64,000 bases of DNA from Streptomyces sp. Tue 6430. GTDB lineage: Bacteria > Actinomycetota > Actinomycetes > Streptomycetales > Streptomycetaceae. Shown here piece after piece: positions 1 through 8,685 of the stretch. How positions within the stretch are numbered: the first letter of the stretch is position 1; the number at the start of each line of letters is the position of its first letter. A program made the position numbers and the translations under genes. The notes beneath the pieces are model-generated. The model saw only the letters and a program-made list of their open reading frames with translations, had not been told where the DNA came from and did not search any database. The stretch is from the NCBI GenBank assembly GCA_021568835.1, contig JAKGSH010000004.1:124001-188000 (forward strand), written 5' to 3'.

Positions 1-156
1 GATCTCCAGCACCCACAGCAGGGCGACCCACCCCGCGACCAGCACCGCCGCGTCCCGGACGCGTGCCCGCCGCGACGGCGGTGCGGGCCGCGGCACGCCG
101 TACGCGCCGGCCGGTCCGTTGCGAGATCCGGCACCGAAGTCCGATCCGTACACCAC
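1..156 (-). CDS. Rhomboid-family protease, N-terminal fragment
   Basis: Only the first 52 codons are in the window; the gene runs off the left edge. It starts at GTG (154-156) or the in-frame GTG directly after it, behind a strong GGAGGGGG ribosome site at about 161-168 on the complementary strand. The peptide has a charged, Pro/Arg-rich cytoplasmic stretch, then a hydrophobic segment from residue 37 (AAVLVAGWVALLWVLEI). That order, and the WVALLWVLE motif, resemble the N-terminus of actinobacterial rhomboid intramembrane serine proteases. The catalytic Ser and His are outside the window, so the family call is inferred from the N-terminus alone. Confidence 0.6.
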   Translation of the reverse strand, partial: MVYGSDFGAGSRNGPAGAYGVPRPAPPSRRARVRDAAVLVAGWVALLWVLEI

Positions 157-368
157 AGCTGCCCCCTCCGATGCCCTCTCGTCCGTCAATTGTGCCCGAC
201 CCGGTCGCCTCCTGATCAGCGATCACCGCGGGGAGGAGGGCCGGCCGCGTACGCGGTGCGGGACCCGTCGGCGCCCACGGGTTCCGATGTCCGCGGACTT
301 CCGGTGTCCGCGGAGTTCCGTCGTCCGGTGCCGGCCGACCGATCCGTGGGCGTGCGGGCGGGCGCTGG

Positions 369-429
369 TAAAATGGGCGGACGCTTCCGTCACCGCCGGG
401 GTCCGTACCAACGGGTACGGACCCCGGCG
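369..429 (+). promoter_or_regulatory. -10 box and 16-bp leader hairpin of helicase gene
   Basis: TAAAAT at 369-374 matches a -10 box in 5 of 6 positions; I see no good -35. Just downstream is a perfect inverted repeat: arms 394-409 and 414-429 around an AACG loop. The hairpin would lie in the leader of the helicase mRNA, ending 32 nt before its ATG. It has no T-run, so a simple terminator is unlikely. RNA helicase genes are often autoregulated or cold-regulated through leader structure; that role here is inference. Confidence 0.5.
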
Positions 430-461
430 CGTTGCGGGCGCCACCCCGAGGAAGGTTCCCC

Positions 462-1877
462 ATGAACGCGAAGCCGCCGGCCCCTGGACTCCCGCACGCC
501 GGCAAGCGCCGGCCGGCGACGGTGCCGCAGGGTGAACCCCCGACGTCCCCGCCCGTCTCCCCCGGCCTGCCGCCGGCCGCGTCCTTCGGCGCGCTCGGCC
601 TCCCGCCGCAGCTGCTGACGACGATGACCGGTCTCGGCGTGACGGAGCCCTTCCCGATCCAGGCGGCGACCCTGCCCGACGCGCTGGCCGGCCGTGACGT
701 CCTCGGCCGGGCGCGGACCGGTTCCGGCAAGACGCTGGCCTTCGGCCTCGCCCTCCTCGTCCGTACGGCGGGCCGGCGGGCGGAGCCGAAGCGGCCCCGG
801 GGGCTGGTCCTGGTGCCGACCCGGGAGCTCGCCCAGCAGGTGGGCGAGGCGCTGGAGCCGTACGCACGGGTGCTGGACGTGCGGCTGGCCACGGTGGTCG
901 GAGGCCTGTCGATCAACCGGCAGACGGCACTGCTGCGGGCCGGCGTCGACGTCGTCATCGCGACACCGGGGCGGCTGACCGACCTGCTGTCGCGCCGGGA
1001 CTGCTTCCTGAACCACGTGCGGGTCACGGTGCTGGACGAGGCGGACCAGATGTGCGACCTGGGTTTCCTGCCCCAGGTCTCGGACATCCTCGGGCAGATT
1101 CCCGCCGACGGGCAGCGGCTGCTGTTCTCGGCCACGCTCGACCGCGGCGTCGACCAGCTGGTGCGGGACCACCTGCACGAGCCGGTCCTCGCGTCGGTCG
1201 ACCGTGCGGCCGCCTCCGTCGCCACGATGGAGCACCACGTCCTGAACATCCACCCCGCCGACAAGTACGCGACCGCGACCGAGATCGCCGCGCGGGACGG
1301 CCGGGTGCTGATGTTCCTGGACACCAAGGCCGCCGTGGACCAGTTCACCCGGCACCTGCGGGCCAGCGGGGTGCGGGCGTCCGCCCTGCACAGCGGGAAG
1401 TCGCAGCCCCAGCGCACCCACACGCTGGCGCAGTTCAAGAAGGGCGAGGTCACCGTGTTGGTGGCCACCAACGTCGCCGCGCGGGGCATCCACGTCGACG
1501 CGCTCGACCTGGTCGTCAACGTCGACCCGCCGGCCGACGCCAAGGACTACCTGCACCGGGGCGGGCGTACGGCGCGGGCCGGGGAGTCCGGCAGGGTGGT
1601 CACGCTGGTGACGCCCGGCGAGCGGCGTGAGGTGAACCGGCTGATGTCCGAGGCCGGGATCCGGCCGACGGTCACGCAGGTGCGCTCGGGTGAGGCGGCG
1701 CTGACCGCGATCACCGGGGCGAAGCGCCCGCCGGCCGGGACGAAGGGCGGCGGCAACGCTCCCTTCCGCGGGCTGGGCACCCGTCCGGCCGGTGCGGGCA
1801 AGGAGTCCCGCAGGACCGCCGAGGCCCGCAGGACGGCGGAGGCCCGTGCGGCGGCCCGGGTGCGCAAGGGCCGCTGA
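462..1877 (+). CDS. DEAD-box ATP-dependent RNA helicase
   Basis: A 471-residue RhlE/CsdA-type RNA helicase that unwinds RNA duplexes, probably in cold adaptation or ribosome assembly. Visible motifs in order: Q motif (FGALGLPPQLL, then PFPIQ, about 42-67), Walker A ARTGSGKT (84-91), PTRELAQQ (119-126), TPGR (168-171), DEAD (192-195), FSAT, then in the second RecA lobe ATNVAARGIHVD and HRGGRTARAG. The C-terminus is a basic Arg/Ala tail without a DbpA-type RNA-binding domain. ATG 462 is preferred over the upstream in-frame ATG at 432 because GAGGAAGG lies 7 nt before it and the leader hairpin would otherwise be coding. The gene is intact and convergent with the MerR gene. Confidence 0.93.
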   Translation: MNAKPPAPGLPHAGKRRPATVPQGEPPTSPPVSPGLPPAASFGALGLPPQLLTTMTGLGVTEPFPIQAATLPDALAGRDVLGRARTGSGKTLAFGLALLVRTAGRRAEPKRPRGLVLVPTRELAQQVGEALEPYARVLDVRLATVVGGLSINRQTALLRAGVDVVIATPGRLTDLLSRRDCFLNHVRVTVLDEADQMCDLGFLPQVSDILGQIPADGQRLLFSATLDRGVDQLVRDHLHEPVLASVDRAAASVATMEHHVLNIHPADKYATATEIAARDGRVLMFLDTKAAVDQFTRHLRASGVRASALHSGKSQPQRTHTLAQFKKGEVTVLVATNVAARGIHVDALDLVVNVDPPADAKDYLHRGGRTARAGESGRVVTLVTPGERREVNRLMSEAGIRPTVTQVRSGEAALTAITGAKRPPAGTKGGGNAPFRGLGTRPAGAGKESRRTAEARRTAEARAAARVRKGR

Positions 1878-1931
1878 CCGGGCCCTCCCCGCCCCTCGTC
1901 CGTGCCACGGGCCGGAGGCCGTCGCCGCGGG

Positions 1932-2269
1932 TCAGGCCGAGGTCCTGCGCCGGTCCGCCTGCTCGCGCAGTTCCTCGTTGATGCGCCTGGCCTCTTCGAG
2001 CTGGTCCTCGAGGATGATGATCCGGCAGGCGGCCTCTATGGGGGTGCCGGCGTCGACGAGTTCCCGCGCGCGGGCCGCGATGCGCAGCTGGTACCGGGAG
2101 TAGCGACGATGCCCGCCGCCGGAGCGCAGGGGCGCGATGAGGCGGTTGTCCCCCAGGGTGCGGAGGAAGGCGGGGGTGGTGCCGAGCATGTCGGCGGCCC
2201 GGCCGATGGTGTAGGCGGGTAGTCGTCGTCGTCGAGCGGGTCGAGGGTGCGGGGATCAGCAGGGGGCAT
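1932..2269 (-). CDS. MerR-family regulator (one frameshift)
   Basis: About 112 residues once a single missing base near 2213 is restored (TACCCG-CCTAC should read as DYPAYTIGRAADML). The winged-helix MerR HTH is clear: YTIGRAADMLGTTPAFLRTL, then GGGHRRYSRYQL. A coiled-coil tail follows (ILEDQLEEARRINEELREQ), with no ligand-binding domain. Start ATG 2267-2269 follows an AGAGG ribosome site. Such small MerR/BldC-like proteins bind promoters as dimers; the target is unknown. A terminator-like hairpin and a possible 300-nt leader or small RNA lie immediately upstream. The frameshift is probably a sequencing error. Confidence 0.8.
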
Positions 2270-2296
2270 AGACCTCTTCTTTCCGGGGACGCGTCG

Positions 2297-2595
2297 GGGG
2301 GCCCTGGACGCTCGTCTGCGTCCAGGGCCCCGAGGTTTCAACACCATCTACCGGCTGACCTGCACCGGCTTCCTTGTTCCGCTTGCCGTCCACCTGGACG
2401 GGACTGCGGGGATCGCGAATGCGTGACCGTGGACCACCTTCCGATCTGGGGCCTGCGGTACCCGGGCGGTAGTCCGTCCTCACCCGGGCGATCCTGATGG
2501 CGTCTGCTCCTCACCTCATTCGGTTGCGCGGTGTCGACATGTGCGGTCACTGCACGGCAGTTCGTCCTGCCGTTTGCTCGGACTTCCTGACTACG
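2297..2595 (-). ncRNA. Candidate structured small RNA or long merR leader
   Basis: A leftward promoter (TAGACA, 17 nt, TAACGT; 2602-2630) predicts a transcript starting near 2595. The region has no convincing ORF but several perfect hairpins: 2554-2573 (7-bp stem), 2386-2401 (6 bp), paired CCCGGG blocks at 2461 and 2483, and a terminator-like 14-bp stem with 6-nt loop at 2297-2331. The last stem ends 28 nt before the merR ATG, so the RNA is either a free-standing transcript of about 300 nt or a regulated leader with an attenuator. I do not recognise a known RNA family. Confidence 0.35.
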
Positions 2596-2601
2596 GACAC
2601 A

Positions 2602-2630
2602 ACGTTAGCCTCCGCACCGGGCAATGTCTA
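2602..2630 (-). promoter_or_regulatory. Vegetative-type promoter, leftward
   Basis: On the minus strand TAGACA (2625-2630) and TAACGT (2602-2607) are separated by exactly 17 nt, close to the HrdB consensus TTGACA-N17-TATAAT. It points at the structured region and merR. The rest of the 2270-2796 gap shows no gene I can support. Confidence 0.5.
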
Positions 2631-2796
2631 CTGTCGCCAGGACAGATTTACTCCCGCTCGAGGAGATCTTCTTCTGTCCCGGCAGCGACCTTTTCGGCGG
2701 CTGCCGGACAGGGCGCCCCCGGATGGCCGGACCGCCGTGTTCCGCCGCGTTCCGCCCGCCGTTTGCGGCGCCCGCGCTTCGGGGACCCGGCTGCGC

Positions 2797-3756
2797 ATGA
2801 ACACAACGCCACGACGCCGCCGTCCGAAGCAGATCCGACTGCTGGAGCTCCTGGACCGTCTGGAGCGCAGTCCGCGAGCCGATCCCCTGATCGACGCCCT
2901 GCGCAGCGGGGTACGCGCCCTGCCGCTCGGACCCGGACGGGACGCGCTGCACGGCCGATGGCTGGGGCACCCGGTGCATCCGCTGATGGTGCAGGTGCCG
3001 ATCGGGAGCTGGCTGTCCGCGGCCGTCCTCGACACCCTTCCCGGCCGCTCCCGCGAGGCGGGCCTGCTCGTGGGCGTCGGCCTGGCCACCGCCGCGCCCG
3101 CGGCGCTGGCGGGCGCGGTGGACTGGGCGGAACTGCACCGGGAGCAGACCCGCGTGGGGCTCGTGCACGCGATGGCGAACCTCGCCGCCGTCGGTCTCTA
3201 CGCGACCTCCCTGGCCTGTCGCCTCGGGGGCCGTGCGGCCGCCGGCCGGGCCTACGGCTTCCTCGGCCTGACGGCGGTCGGGCTCGGCGGGATGCTGGGC
3301 GGGCACCTGGCCTACCGGCAGGCGTCCGGCGCCAACCACGCGGAAGAGGTCCCGCACGTCGTGCGCGAGGGCTGGCACCGGATCGGCGCCGTGAGCGAGT
3401 TCCCGGCCGAGCAGCCCGTACGGCGCGTCGTGGACGACGTCCCGGTCCTGGTGGTCCGCCGGACCGGCGGGGCCGTCCACGCGCTGGCCGAACGGTGCAG
3501 CCACCTCGCGGGTCCGCTGTCCGAGGGCACCGTGTCCGAGGGGTGTGTGCGGTGCCCGTGGCACGGCAGCGTCTTCCGGCTCTCCGACGGCTGGAACGTG
3601 CACGGCCCGGCCACCGCGCCCCAGCCCGCCTTCGAGACCCGCGTCGTCGACGGCCACGTCGAGATCCGCCTGCCCCGGCACGACCGGCCGAGGCGGCGGC
3701 ACGCGAGCGGGGCCGGTGCGGGCGCGACCGCCCTCCTCCGCCGCCACCACGACTGA
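2797..3756 (+). CDS. Rieske 2Fe-2S protein with DUF2231 membrane domain
   Basis: 319 residues. The first two thirds carry a DUF2231-type membrane region with about four hydrophobic helices (GRWLGHPVHPLMVQVPIGSW opens it). The C-terminal part is a Rieske ferredoxin with both cluster-ligand pairs: CSHLAG and CPWHGS (C-x-H...C-x2-H). The protein probably shuttles electrons at the inner membrane face; the partner is unknown. ATG 2797 (MNTTPRRRRP) is preferred over upstream in-frame starts because the region before it has no conserved or hydrophobic content and looks non-coding. Confidence 0.85.
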   Translation: MNTTPRRRRPKQIRLLELLDRLERSPRADPLIDALRSGVRALPLGPGRDALHGRWLGHPVHPLMVQVPIGSWLSAAVLDTLPGRSREAGLLVGVGLATAAPAALAGAVDWAELHREQTRVGLVHAMANLAAVGLYATSLACRLGGRAAAGRAYGFLGLTAVGLGGMLGGHLAYRQASGANHAEEVPHVVREGWHRIGAVSEFPAEQPVRRVVDDVPVLVVRRTGGAVHALAERCSHLAGPLSEGTVSEGCVRCPWHGSVFRLSDGWNVHGPATAPQPAFETRVVDGHVEIRLPRHDRPRRRHASGAGAGATALLRRHHD

Positions 3757-3806
3757 CGTCCACCCGTGCGCGGCGCCCCGGCCGGTGTCGGCAACGCCCG
3801 TGAGCG

Positions 3807-4184
3807 CTACGCCTGGCGGGCGAGCAGGATCACCGCCGACCCCACCGCGGCGGCGCAGGCGAGGACCGCCGACGCGACCGCGGCGTGGCGCCTGAGCAGG
3901 TCACGGCGCAGGGCCACGTAGCGGGCCTCGTACTCCTGCCGCAGCTCGGCGGCCCGGCGGACCGTGTCCCGCAGCATCCGGCGGGTGAGGTCGGTGCGCT
4001 GCCGGACGTAGTGGTGGGTCAGGTCGTCGGCCTGGCCCGTGGTCAGCCAGGGCAGCCGGGCGCAGAGTTCCTCGGCGTCGCGGTGCGCCTGGTCGTGGTG
4101 GGCGCGGGCGAGGAGGTAGCCCTCGGCCTCGTCGGCCAGGGCGCCCTCCCGCCCGTCGGGTACGGGGTGCCCGCCGGCCGTCAC
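3807..4184 (-). CDS. Small tail-anchored protein coupled to ctaD
   Basis: 125 residues from GTG 4184, whose GTGA overlaps the ctaD stop, so translation is probably coupled. It is mostly charged helix (many Arg, Glu, His), with one C-terminal membrane segment ([22 protein letters not shown]). I recognise no domain. Position suggests an accessory or assembly factor for the alternative oxidase subunit, but that is inference. Confidence 0.7.
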   Translation of the reverse strand: MTAGGHPVPDGREGALADEAEGYLLARAHHDQAHRDAEELCARLPWLTTGQADDLTHHYVRQRTDLTRRMLRDTVRRAAELRQEYEARYVALRRDLLRRHAAVASAVLACAAAVGSAVILLARQA

Positions 4185-5893
4185 CGCGGTTCGCCCTTGT
4201 GGCCCTCGGCGTCGACGGCGTCCCGCTGACCGGCGTTGACCTCTTGCTCCATGTACGCGAGTTCGGGGTGGTGCAGGTCGAAGGCGGGGGATTCGGAGCG
4301 GATGCGCGGCAGGGTGACGAAGTTGTGGCGCGGCGGCGGGCAGGAGGTGGCCCACTCCAGCGAGCGGCCGTAGCCCCAGGGGTCGTCGACCCCGACCCGC
4401 TCCCCCTTCTGGGTGGTCCACCAGACGTTGTAGAGGAACGGGAGCGTGGACAGGCCGAGCAGGAAGGCGCCGATGGAGGAAAGGGTGTTGAGGGCGGTGA
4501 AACCGTCCGCGTCGAGGTAGTCGGCGTACCGGCGGGGCATGCCTTCGGCGCCGAGCCAGTGCTGGACCAGGAACGTCAGGTGGAAGCCGACGAACAGGGT
4601 CCAGAAGTGGATCTTCTCCAGCCGGGGGTTCAGCATCTTGCCGGTCATCTTCGGCCACCAGAAGCTGAACCCCGCGAACATCGCGAAGACGATCGTGCCG
4701 AACAGGACGTAGTGGAAGTGGGCGACCACGAAGTAGCTGTCGGTGACGTGGAAGTCCATCGGCGGGGAGGCGAGCAGGACGCCGGTCAGCCCGCCGAAGA
4801 GGAAGGTGACCAGGAAGCCGGCCGCCCACAGCATCGGTGGCTCGAAGGAGATCGAGCCCTTCCACATGGTGCCGATCCAGTTGAAGAACTTCACTCCGGT
4901 CGGCACGGCGATCAGGAAGCTCATGAAGGAGAAGAACGGCAGCAGGACGGCCTGGGTGGCGAACATGTGGTGCGCCCAGACGCTCACGGACAGGCCGGTG
5001 ATGGCGATGGTGGCGCCGACCAGGCCCATGTAGCCGAAGATCGGCTTGCGGGAGAACACCGGGAGGATCTCGGTGACCACCCCGAAGAACGGCAGCGCCA
5101 GGATGTACACCTCGGGGTGGCCGAAGAACCAGAACAGGTGCTGCCACAGGATCGGCCCGCCGTTCTGCGGGTCGAAGATCTGCGCGCCGAACTTGCGGTC
5201 CGCCTCCAGGGCGAGCAGGGCGGCGGCCAGCACCGGGAAGGCCAGCAGGACCAGCACCGAGGTGAGCAGCACGTTCCAGGTGAAGATCGGCATCCGGAAC
5301 ATGGTCATGCCCGGTGCGCGCATGCAGAGGATCGTGGTGATGAAGTTGACCGAGCCGAGGATCGTGCCGAAGCCGCCGAGCGTGAGCCCCATGATCCACA
5401 GGTCGCCGCCCACCTGAGGGCTGCGCTCGCTGCCGCTGAGGGGCGTGTAGGCGGTCCAGCCGAAGTCGGCGGCGCCGTCGGGAACCATCAGGCTGCTCAT
5501 CGCGATCAGGCCGCCGAAGAGGAACAGCCAGTACGCGAACATGTTGAGCCGCGGGAAGGCGACGTCCGGGGCACCGATCTGCAAGGGCACGATGGCGTTC
5601 GCGAACCCGGCGAACGTCGGTGTGGCGAACAGCAGCAGCATGACCGTGCCGTGCATGGTGAACGCCTGGTTGTACTGCTCGTTCGACAGCATCTGCAGGC
5701 CCGGCCTGGCCAGTTCCGCCCTGATCGCCAGGGCCAGCGCTCCGCCGATCAGGAAGAAGCAGAACGACGTGATCAGGTAGAGGTGGCCGATCTTCTTGTG
5801 ATCGGTCGTGGTCAGCCAGCTGACGATCACTCGGCCTCGGCTGCGGCGCGCCGCCGCCGGCACGGGAGCAACGGGTTCGGTCTGGGTCGCCAT
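4181..5893 (-). CDS. ctaD: Cytochrome c oxidase subunit I (aa3-type)
   Basis: 570 residues, full length and unbroken, with about 12 membrane helices. It reduces O2 to water at a heme a3-CuB centre and pumps protons. Visible hallmarks: TMHGTVM (heme a His), [17 protein letters not shown] (CuB His and cross-linked Tyr), VWAHHMF (CuB His pair) and [10 protein letters not shown] (heme ligands). The start [11 protein letters not shown] is typical. ctaC, ctaE and ctaF are not nearby, so this is probably a second ctaD copy outside the main respiratory operon; here it is paired only with the small downstream gene. Confidence 0.95.
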   Translation of the reverse strand: MATQTEPVAPVPAAARRSRGRVIVSWLTTTDHKKIGHLYLITSFCFFLIGGALALAIRAELARPGLQMLSNEQYNQAFTMHGTVMLLLFATPTFAGFANAIVPLQIGAPDVAFPRLNMFAYWLFLFGGLIAMSSLMVPDGAADFGWTAYTPLSGSERSPQVGGDLWIMGLTLGGFGTILGSVNFITTILCMRAPGMTMFRMPIFTWNVLLTSVLVLLAFPVLAAALLALEADRKFGAQIFDPQNGGPILWQHLFWFFGHPEVYILALPFFGVVTEILPVFSRKPIFGYMGLVGATIAITGLSVSVWAHHMFATQAVLLPFFSFMSFLIAVPTGVKFFNWIGTMWKGSISFEPPMLWAAGFLVTFLFGGLTGVLLASPPMDFHVTDSYFVVAHFHYVLFGTIVFAMFAGFSFWWPKMTGKMLNPRLEKIHFWTLFVGFHLTFLVQHWLGAEGMPRRYADYLDADGFTALNTLSSIGAFLLGLSTLPFLYNVWWTTQKGERVGVDDPWGYGRSLEWATSCPPPRHNFVTLPRIRSESPAFDLHHPELAYMEQEVNAGQRDAVDAEGHKGEPR

Positions 5894-6135
5894 CAGATCC
5901 CTCGGTCGGCAGTGGGGGTCCCGGCGGTCGAAGGGGCACCGGGGGTCCTGCCCGCTCGCCGAGCCGGGCGCTCGGGTGCGGCAGTCTGCGACCAGCCCAT
6001 CGGAGACTGCGGCCGCCGTGCAAGCGCTACGCCCGGCAGCGCTCCTTTTTCAGTCGAATGGCGGACGAAACGCCCGCTCCGCGCCGACGGGCGTCGAGGC
6101 CTGCGGATCCACCGGTCTCCGGGGACGCGGACCGC

Positions 6136-6141
6136 TAACGT
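6136..6141 (+). promoter_or_regulatory. -10 box TAACGT of leaderless transcript
   Basis: TAACGT ends 7 nt before the ATG at 6149, the spacing expected when transcription starts at the start codon. Confidence 0.5.
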
Positions 6142-6148
6142 GACCCGT

Positions 6149-7221
6149 ATGCCCGAAATGCCACAAGATGCCCGCGGTGAGCCGGCCGTGCCGCCGCGGG
6201 GGTGGGCCAGGTTCAAGGAGTCCCCGCTCCTGCCCGCGGCCGTGCTCGTGCTGATCCTGACGGCGGCCGCGGCCCTGTTCGCCGGTTCCTACACCTACTC
6301 CATGGCCGACCCGACCCCGCGCTCGATCCCCACCGGGCTGGTCGGCTCCCCCGAGCAGCCCGAGGGCCGGCGCTTCCTCGAGGGCATGGAGAAGGCCCTC
6401 GACACGGCGGTGCGGATCCATCCCTACGACACGGCGGCCGAGGCCCGGACGGCGGTCGCGGAGCAGCGGGTCTTCGCGGTCGTCGACGTGCGCAGGGGGG
6501 AGCGGGCCGTCGTGCTGGACCTCTCCGCGGCGTCCGGCGCGTCGGTCGCGGAGGTGCTGGCCGAGGCGGCGCCCGCGGTGGGCCGGCGGACGGGCGTCGC
6601 CGTCGCCGTCCGGGACGTCAACCCCCTCCAGGAGGGCGACCCGCGAGGACTGGCGATCTTCTACGTCTCCCTCGCGGCCGTGATCGTCGGGTTCGTCGGC
6701 GCGATCCAGCTCAGCGTGCACGCCCGGGCCCTCACGCCGGCCGAGCGCATCGCCTGCACCGCTGCGTACGCGCTGCTGGGCGGGTTCGCCATCGCCGCGA
6801 CGGTGGACTGGCTGCTGGGCGCGCTCGATCTGCCGTTCGTCGAGTCGTGGCTGATCCTGGCGCTCACGATGTTCGCGAGCGGCATGGTCTTCACGATGTT
6901 CAACACGCTCGTGGGCCGCTGGGCGATGCTGCCGACCTGGGGACTGATGGTGCTGCTGGGCAATCCGTCGTCGGGCGGCGCGGTGTCGTGGCCGCTGCTG
7001 CCCTCCCGCTGGGCCTGATCGGCCGGTGGCTCCCGCCCGGCGCGTCCGTCAACGCCCAGCACACGGCGGTGTACTTCGCGGGGCACCAGCACGCTTTCCC
7101 CTTCCTGGTGCTGGCGGGGTGGGCCGTGGTGTCCTGCGGGGTCTTCTGGACCTGGCGCCACCGGCACCCGGGAGGCCGCGGGACCGGGCCGGAGGGCGGT
7201 GCCGACACCGGGACCGCGTGA
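6149..7221 (+). CDS. ABC-2/YhgE-like membrane protein (one frameshift)
   Basis: About 357 residues with one base missing near 7003; without it the ORF would stop at 7018. N-terminal membrane helix (LLPAAVLVLILTAAAALFAGSYTYS), then an extracytoplasmic domain of about 130 residues, then a block of about five helices. This layout resembles ABC-2 type permease or YhgE/Pip-like envelope proteins. No ATPase gene is adjacent. The region after the shift (ALPLGLIGRWLPPGASVNAQHTA, split here as LGLIGRWLPPGA) restores the last helix. Substrate unknown. Confidence 0.75.
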
Positions 7222-7278
7222 TCCGCTCGAGGACCCCGGCGGGCCGACGGCGTCCGCAGCGCCGGAGGACCCGTGCCG

Positions 7279-7717
7279 TCAGGCGTCCTCGACCGTGACC
7301 GTGACGGGCGTCCCGGCCTCCACGGTCCGGCTGACCGTGCAGAGCTTGTCGTGGGAGACCTTGACCGCCCGGGGAGGATCGCGCGGGCGCGGTCGCCGGC
7401 CTCGTCGTCCGGGAAGACGACGGAGAAGCCGACGGAGAGGCCGGTCAGCCGGTTGCCGAGTTCGTCGCCGATCTTGTCGCCGGTCACGGTGACCGTGAAG
7501 CGGGTCGGCTCGCTGTGGCGGGCGGTGGCGACGTCGACGTCGACGGCCGTGCAGCCCCGAGCGCGGCGAGCAGCAACTCGACGGGGGTGAAGTCGGTTTC
7601 GCCGTCCTCCGTGGAGCCGGTGCCGAAGGAGATCGTGCCGCCGCGCGGGTTGGTGGCGGTGAAGTGTCCGGGGCCGGTCCGTTCGACGGTGACGGAGCGC
7701 AGGGTGTTCTCGGTCAT
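7279..7717 (-). CDS. OsmC-family peroxiredoxin-like protein (two frameshifts)
   Basis: About 146 residues after restoring one G near 7555 and one C near 7373. OsmC/Ohr proteins are cytosolic thiol peroxidases that reduce organic hydroperoxides. Family features: N-terminal SVTVERTGPGHFTATNPRGG, then FTPVELLLAALGGCTAVDV carrying the first Cys, and the second conserved Cys in KLCTVSRTVEAG. The gene has its own leaderless promoter (TACTGT, 7 nt upstream of ATG 7717). The second half is recognisable only across the frameshifts. Confidence 0.82.
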
Positions 7718-7778
7718 GCGACGGACAGTAGCGGGCGCACGCGCCGGAGGCGATCGCCGGGGTTCGCGGTCGGGGCGC

Positions 7779-8402
7779 TCAGTACCGCTGGGCCTGGGCG
7801 ATCTCCGCCGTCGGCTGCGGCTCGGGGGGCTTGCGGCTGACGGCGAGGGGCTGCGCCCGCTCCCCCGGCGCGAGGTCCTCGGCGCCGACGTAACGGGTTT
7901 CGACGACCTTCCCGTCGGGGTCGCGGAAGTCGACCCGGACGGCGTACGAAGCGGTGTCGCCGGACCGGTTGGTGATGTTCACGACGACGGCGAGCAGCCC
8001 GCCGGTCTGCGCCCGCGGCTTGCCGGTGAGGGAGACGTCGGCGGGGGCGTCGCCGCGGCCGTCGACGTCCTTCAGTTCCTTCTCGGCGGCGGCACCGGCG
8101 CGGGCCGCCTCGGCGGAGACCGACGCCTCGAACTCCGAGGCGCGGGCCGAGGCGGAGGACGCGGCGGCGGAGACCGAGGCCTTCGCGGACTCCGCGAGCG
8201 ACCGCAGGGCGGACGGTGCCGAGCCGGTGAAGGAGGCGGTGGCGGGTGCCGAGGGCCGTACGCTCGCGGACGAGGCCGTGCCGCCGCCGCCGTCCGCACC
8301 GCACGCGGCGAGCGCCGCCGTGCCGAGGAGGGGGGCGAGCGCCATCGCCACGGCCGCCAGGGGCCCCCGTCGTGACGCCGTCCGGGTCCGGTGCGTGTCC
8401 AT
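7779..8402 (-). CDS. Secreted lipoprotein with FxLYD-like domain
   Basis: 207 residues. Signal peptide ends in a lipobox LAAC with lipidated Cys 34, followed by a flexible Ala/Ser-rich helix (about 60-115). The C-terminal beta domain (VVVNITNRSGDTASYAVRVDF) resembles FxLYD/DUF4352-type immunoglobulin-like folds. I chose ATG 8402 (MDTHRT), which gives a normal-length signal peptide, over the longer reading at 8441. Function unknown; probably anchored on the outer face of the membrane. Confidence 0.8.
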   Translation of the reverse strand: MDTHRTRTASRRGPLAAVAMALAPLLGTAALAACGADGGGGTASSASVRPSAPATASFTGSAPSALRSLAESAKASVSAAASSASARASEFEASVSAEAARAGAAAEKELKDVDGRGDAPADVSLTGKPRAQTGGLLAVVVNITNRSGDTASYAVRVDFRDPDGKVVETRYVGAEDLAPGERAQPLAVSRKPPEPQPTAEIAQAQRY

Positions 8403-8432
8403 CCGTGCGGTCCTCCCACGTCCTGACCCGGT

Positions 8433-8567
8433 GTGACCCACGGCGGTGCGGCCGGGTTCTGGGCGAACGACCTCGACGGCGCCTACCGCTGGCGGGTGCG
8501 GGTCAAGGACGGTGCCACGGAATCGGCGTGGACGGCGTGGTGCCCGTTCACGGTCCGGCGCGGCTGA
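8433..8567 (+). pseudogene. Remnant of fibronectin-III-like C-terminus
   Basis: A 44-codon open stretch encodes GAYRWRVRVKDGATESAW followed by TAWCPFTV, then a stop. This strongly resembles the last two strands of a fibronectin-III-type repeat as found at the end of large secreted proteins. No upstream part of such a gene is present: an in-frame stop lies at 8424. It looks like the tail left after deletion of a larger gene. A functional micro-protein starting at GTG 8433 is possible but less likely. Confidence 0.4.
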
Positions 8568-8685
8568 GCGTTCCGCGGGGGACGTACCGCCCCGGTGCCC
8601 CGGTGCGCTCGCGCGCGCCGGGGCACCGGGGCGGGCCCGTGTCGCGGGCTCTCGGCTCCTGCCGGCTCCCCGCCCGGAGCGGGAC

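Noticed and set aside
394..429. Helicase leader hairpin as a terminator of an upstream gene
   Set aside because: The upstream gene is transcribed away from it, and there is no T-run.
2338..2550. 70-codon minus-strand ORF within the possible RNA
   Set aside because: Starts at GTG without a ribosome site, no hydrophobic or conserved pattern, and overlaps the hairpins.
4199..6148. Long plus-strand open frame opposite ctaD
   Set aside because: Antisense shadow of a clear oxidase gene; composition is typical of high-GC complementary frames (Val/Gly/Glu/Asp-rich) and no domain is seen.
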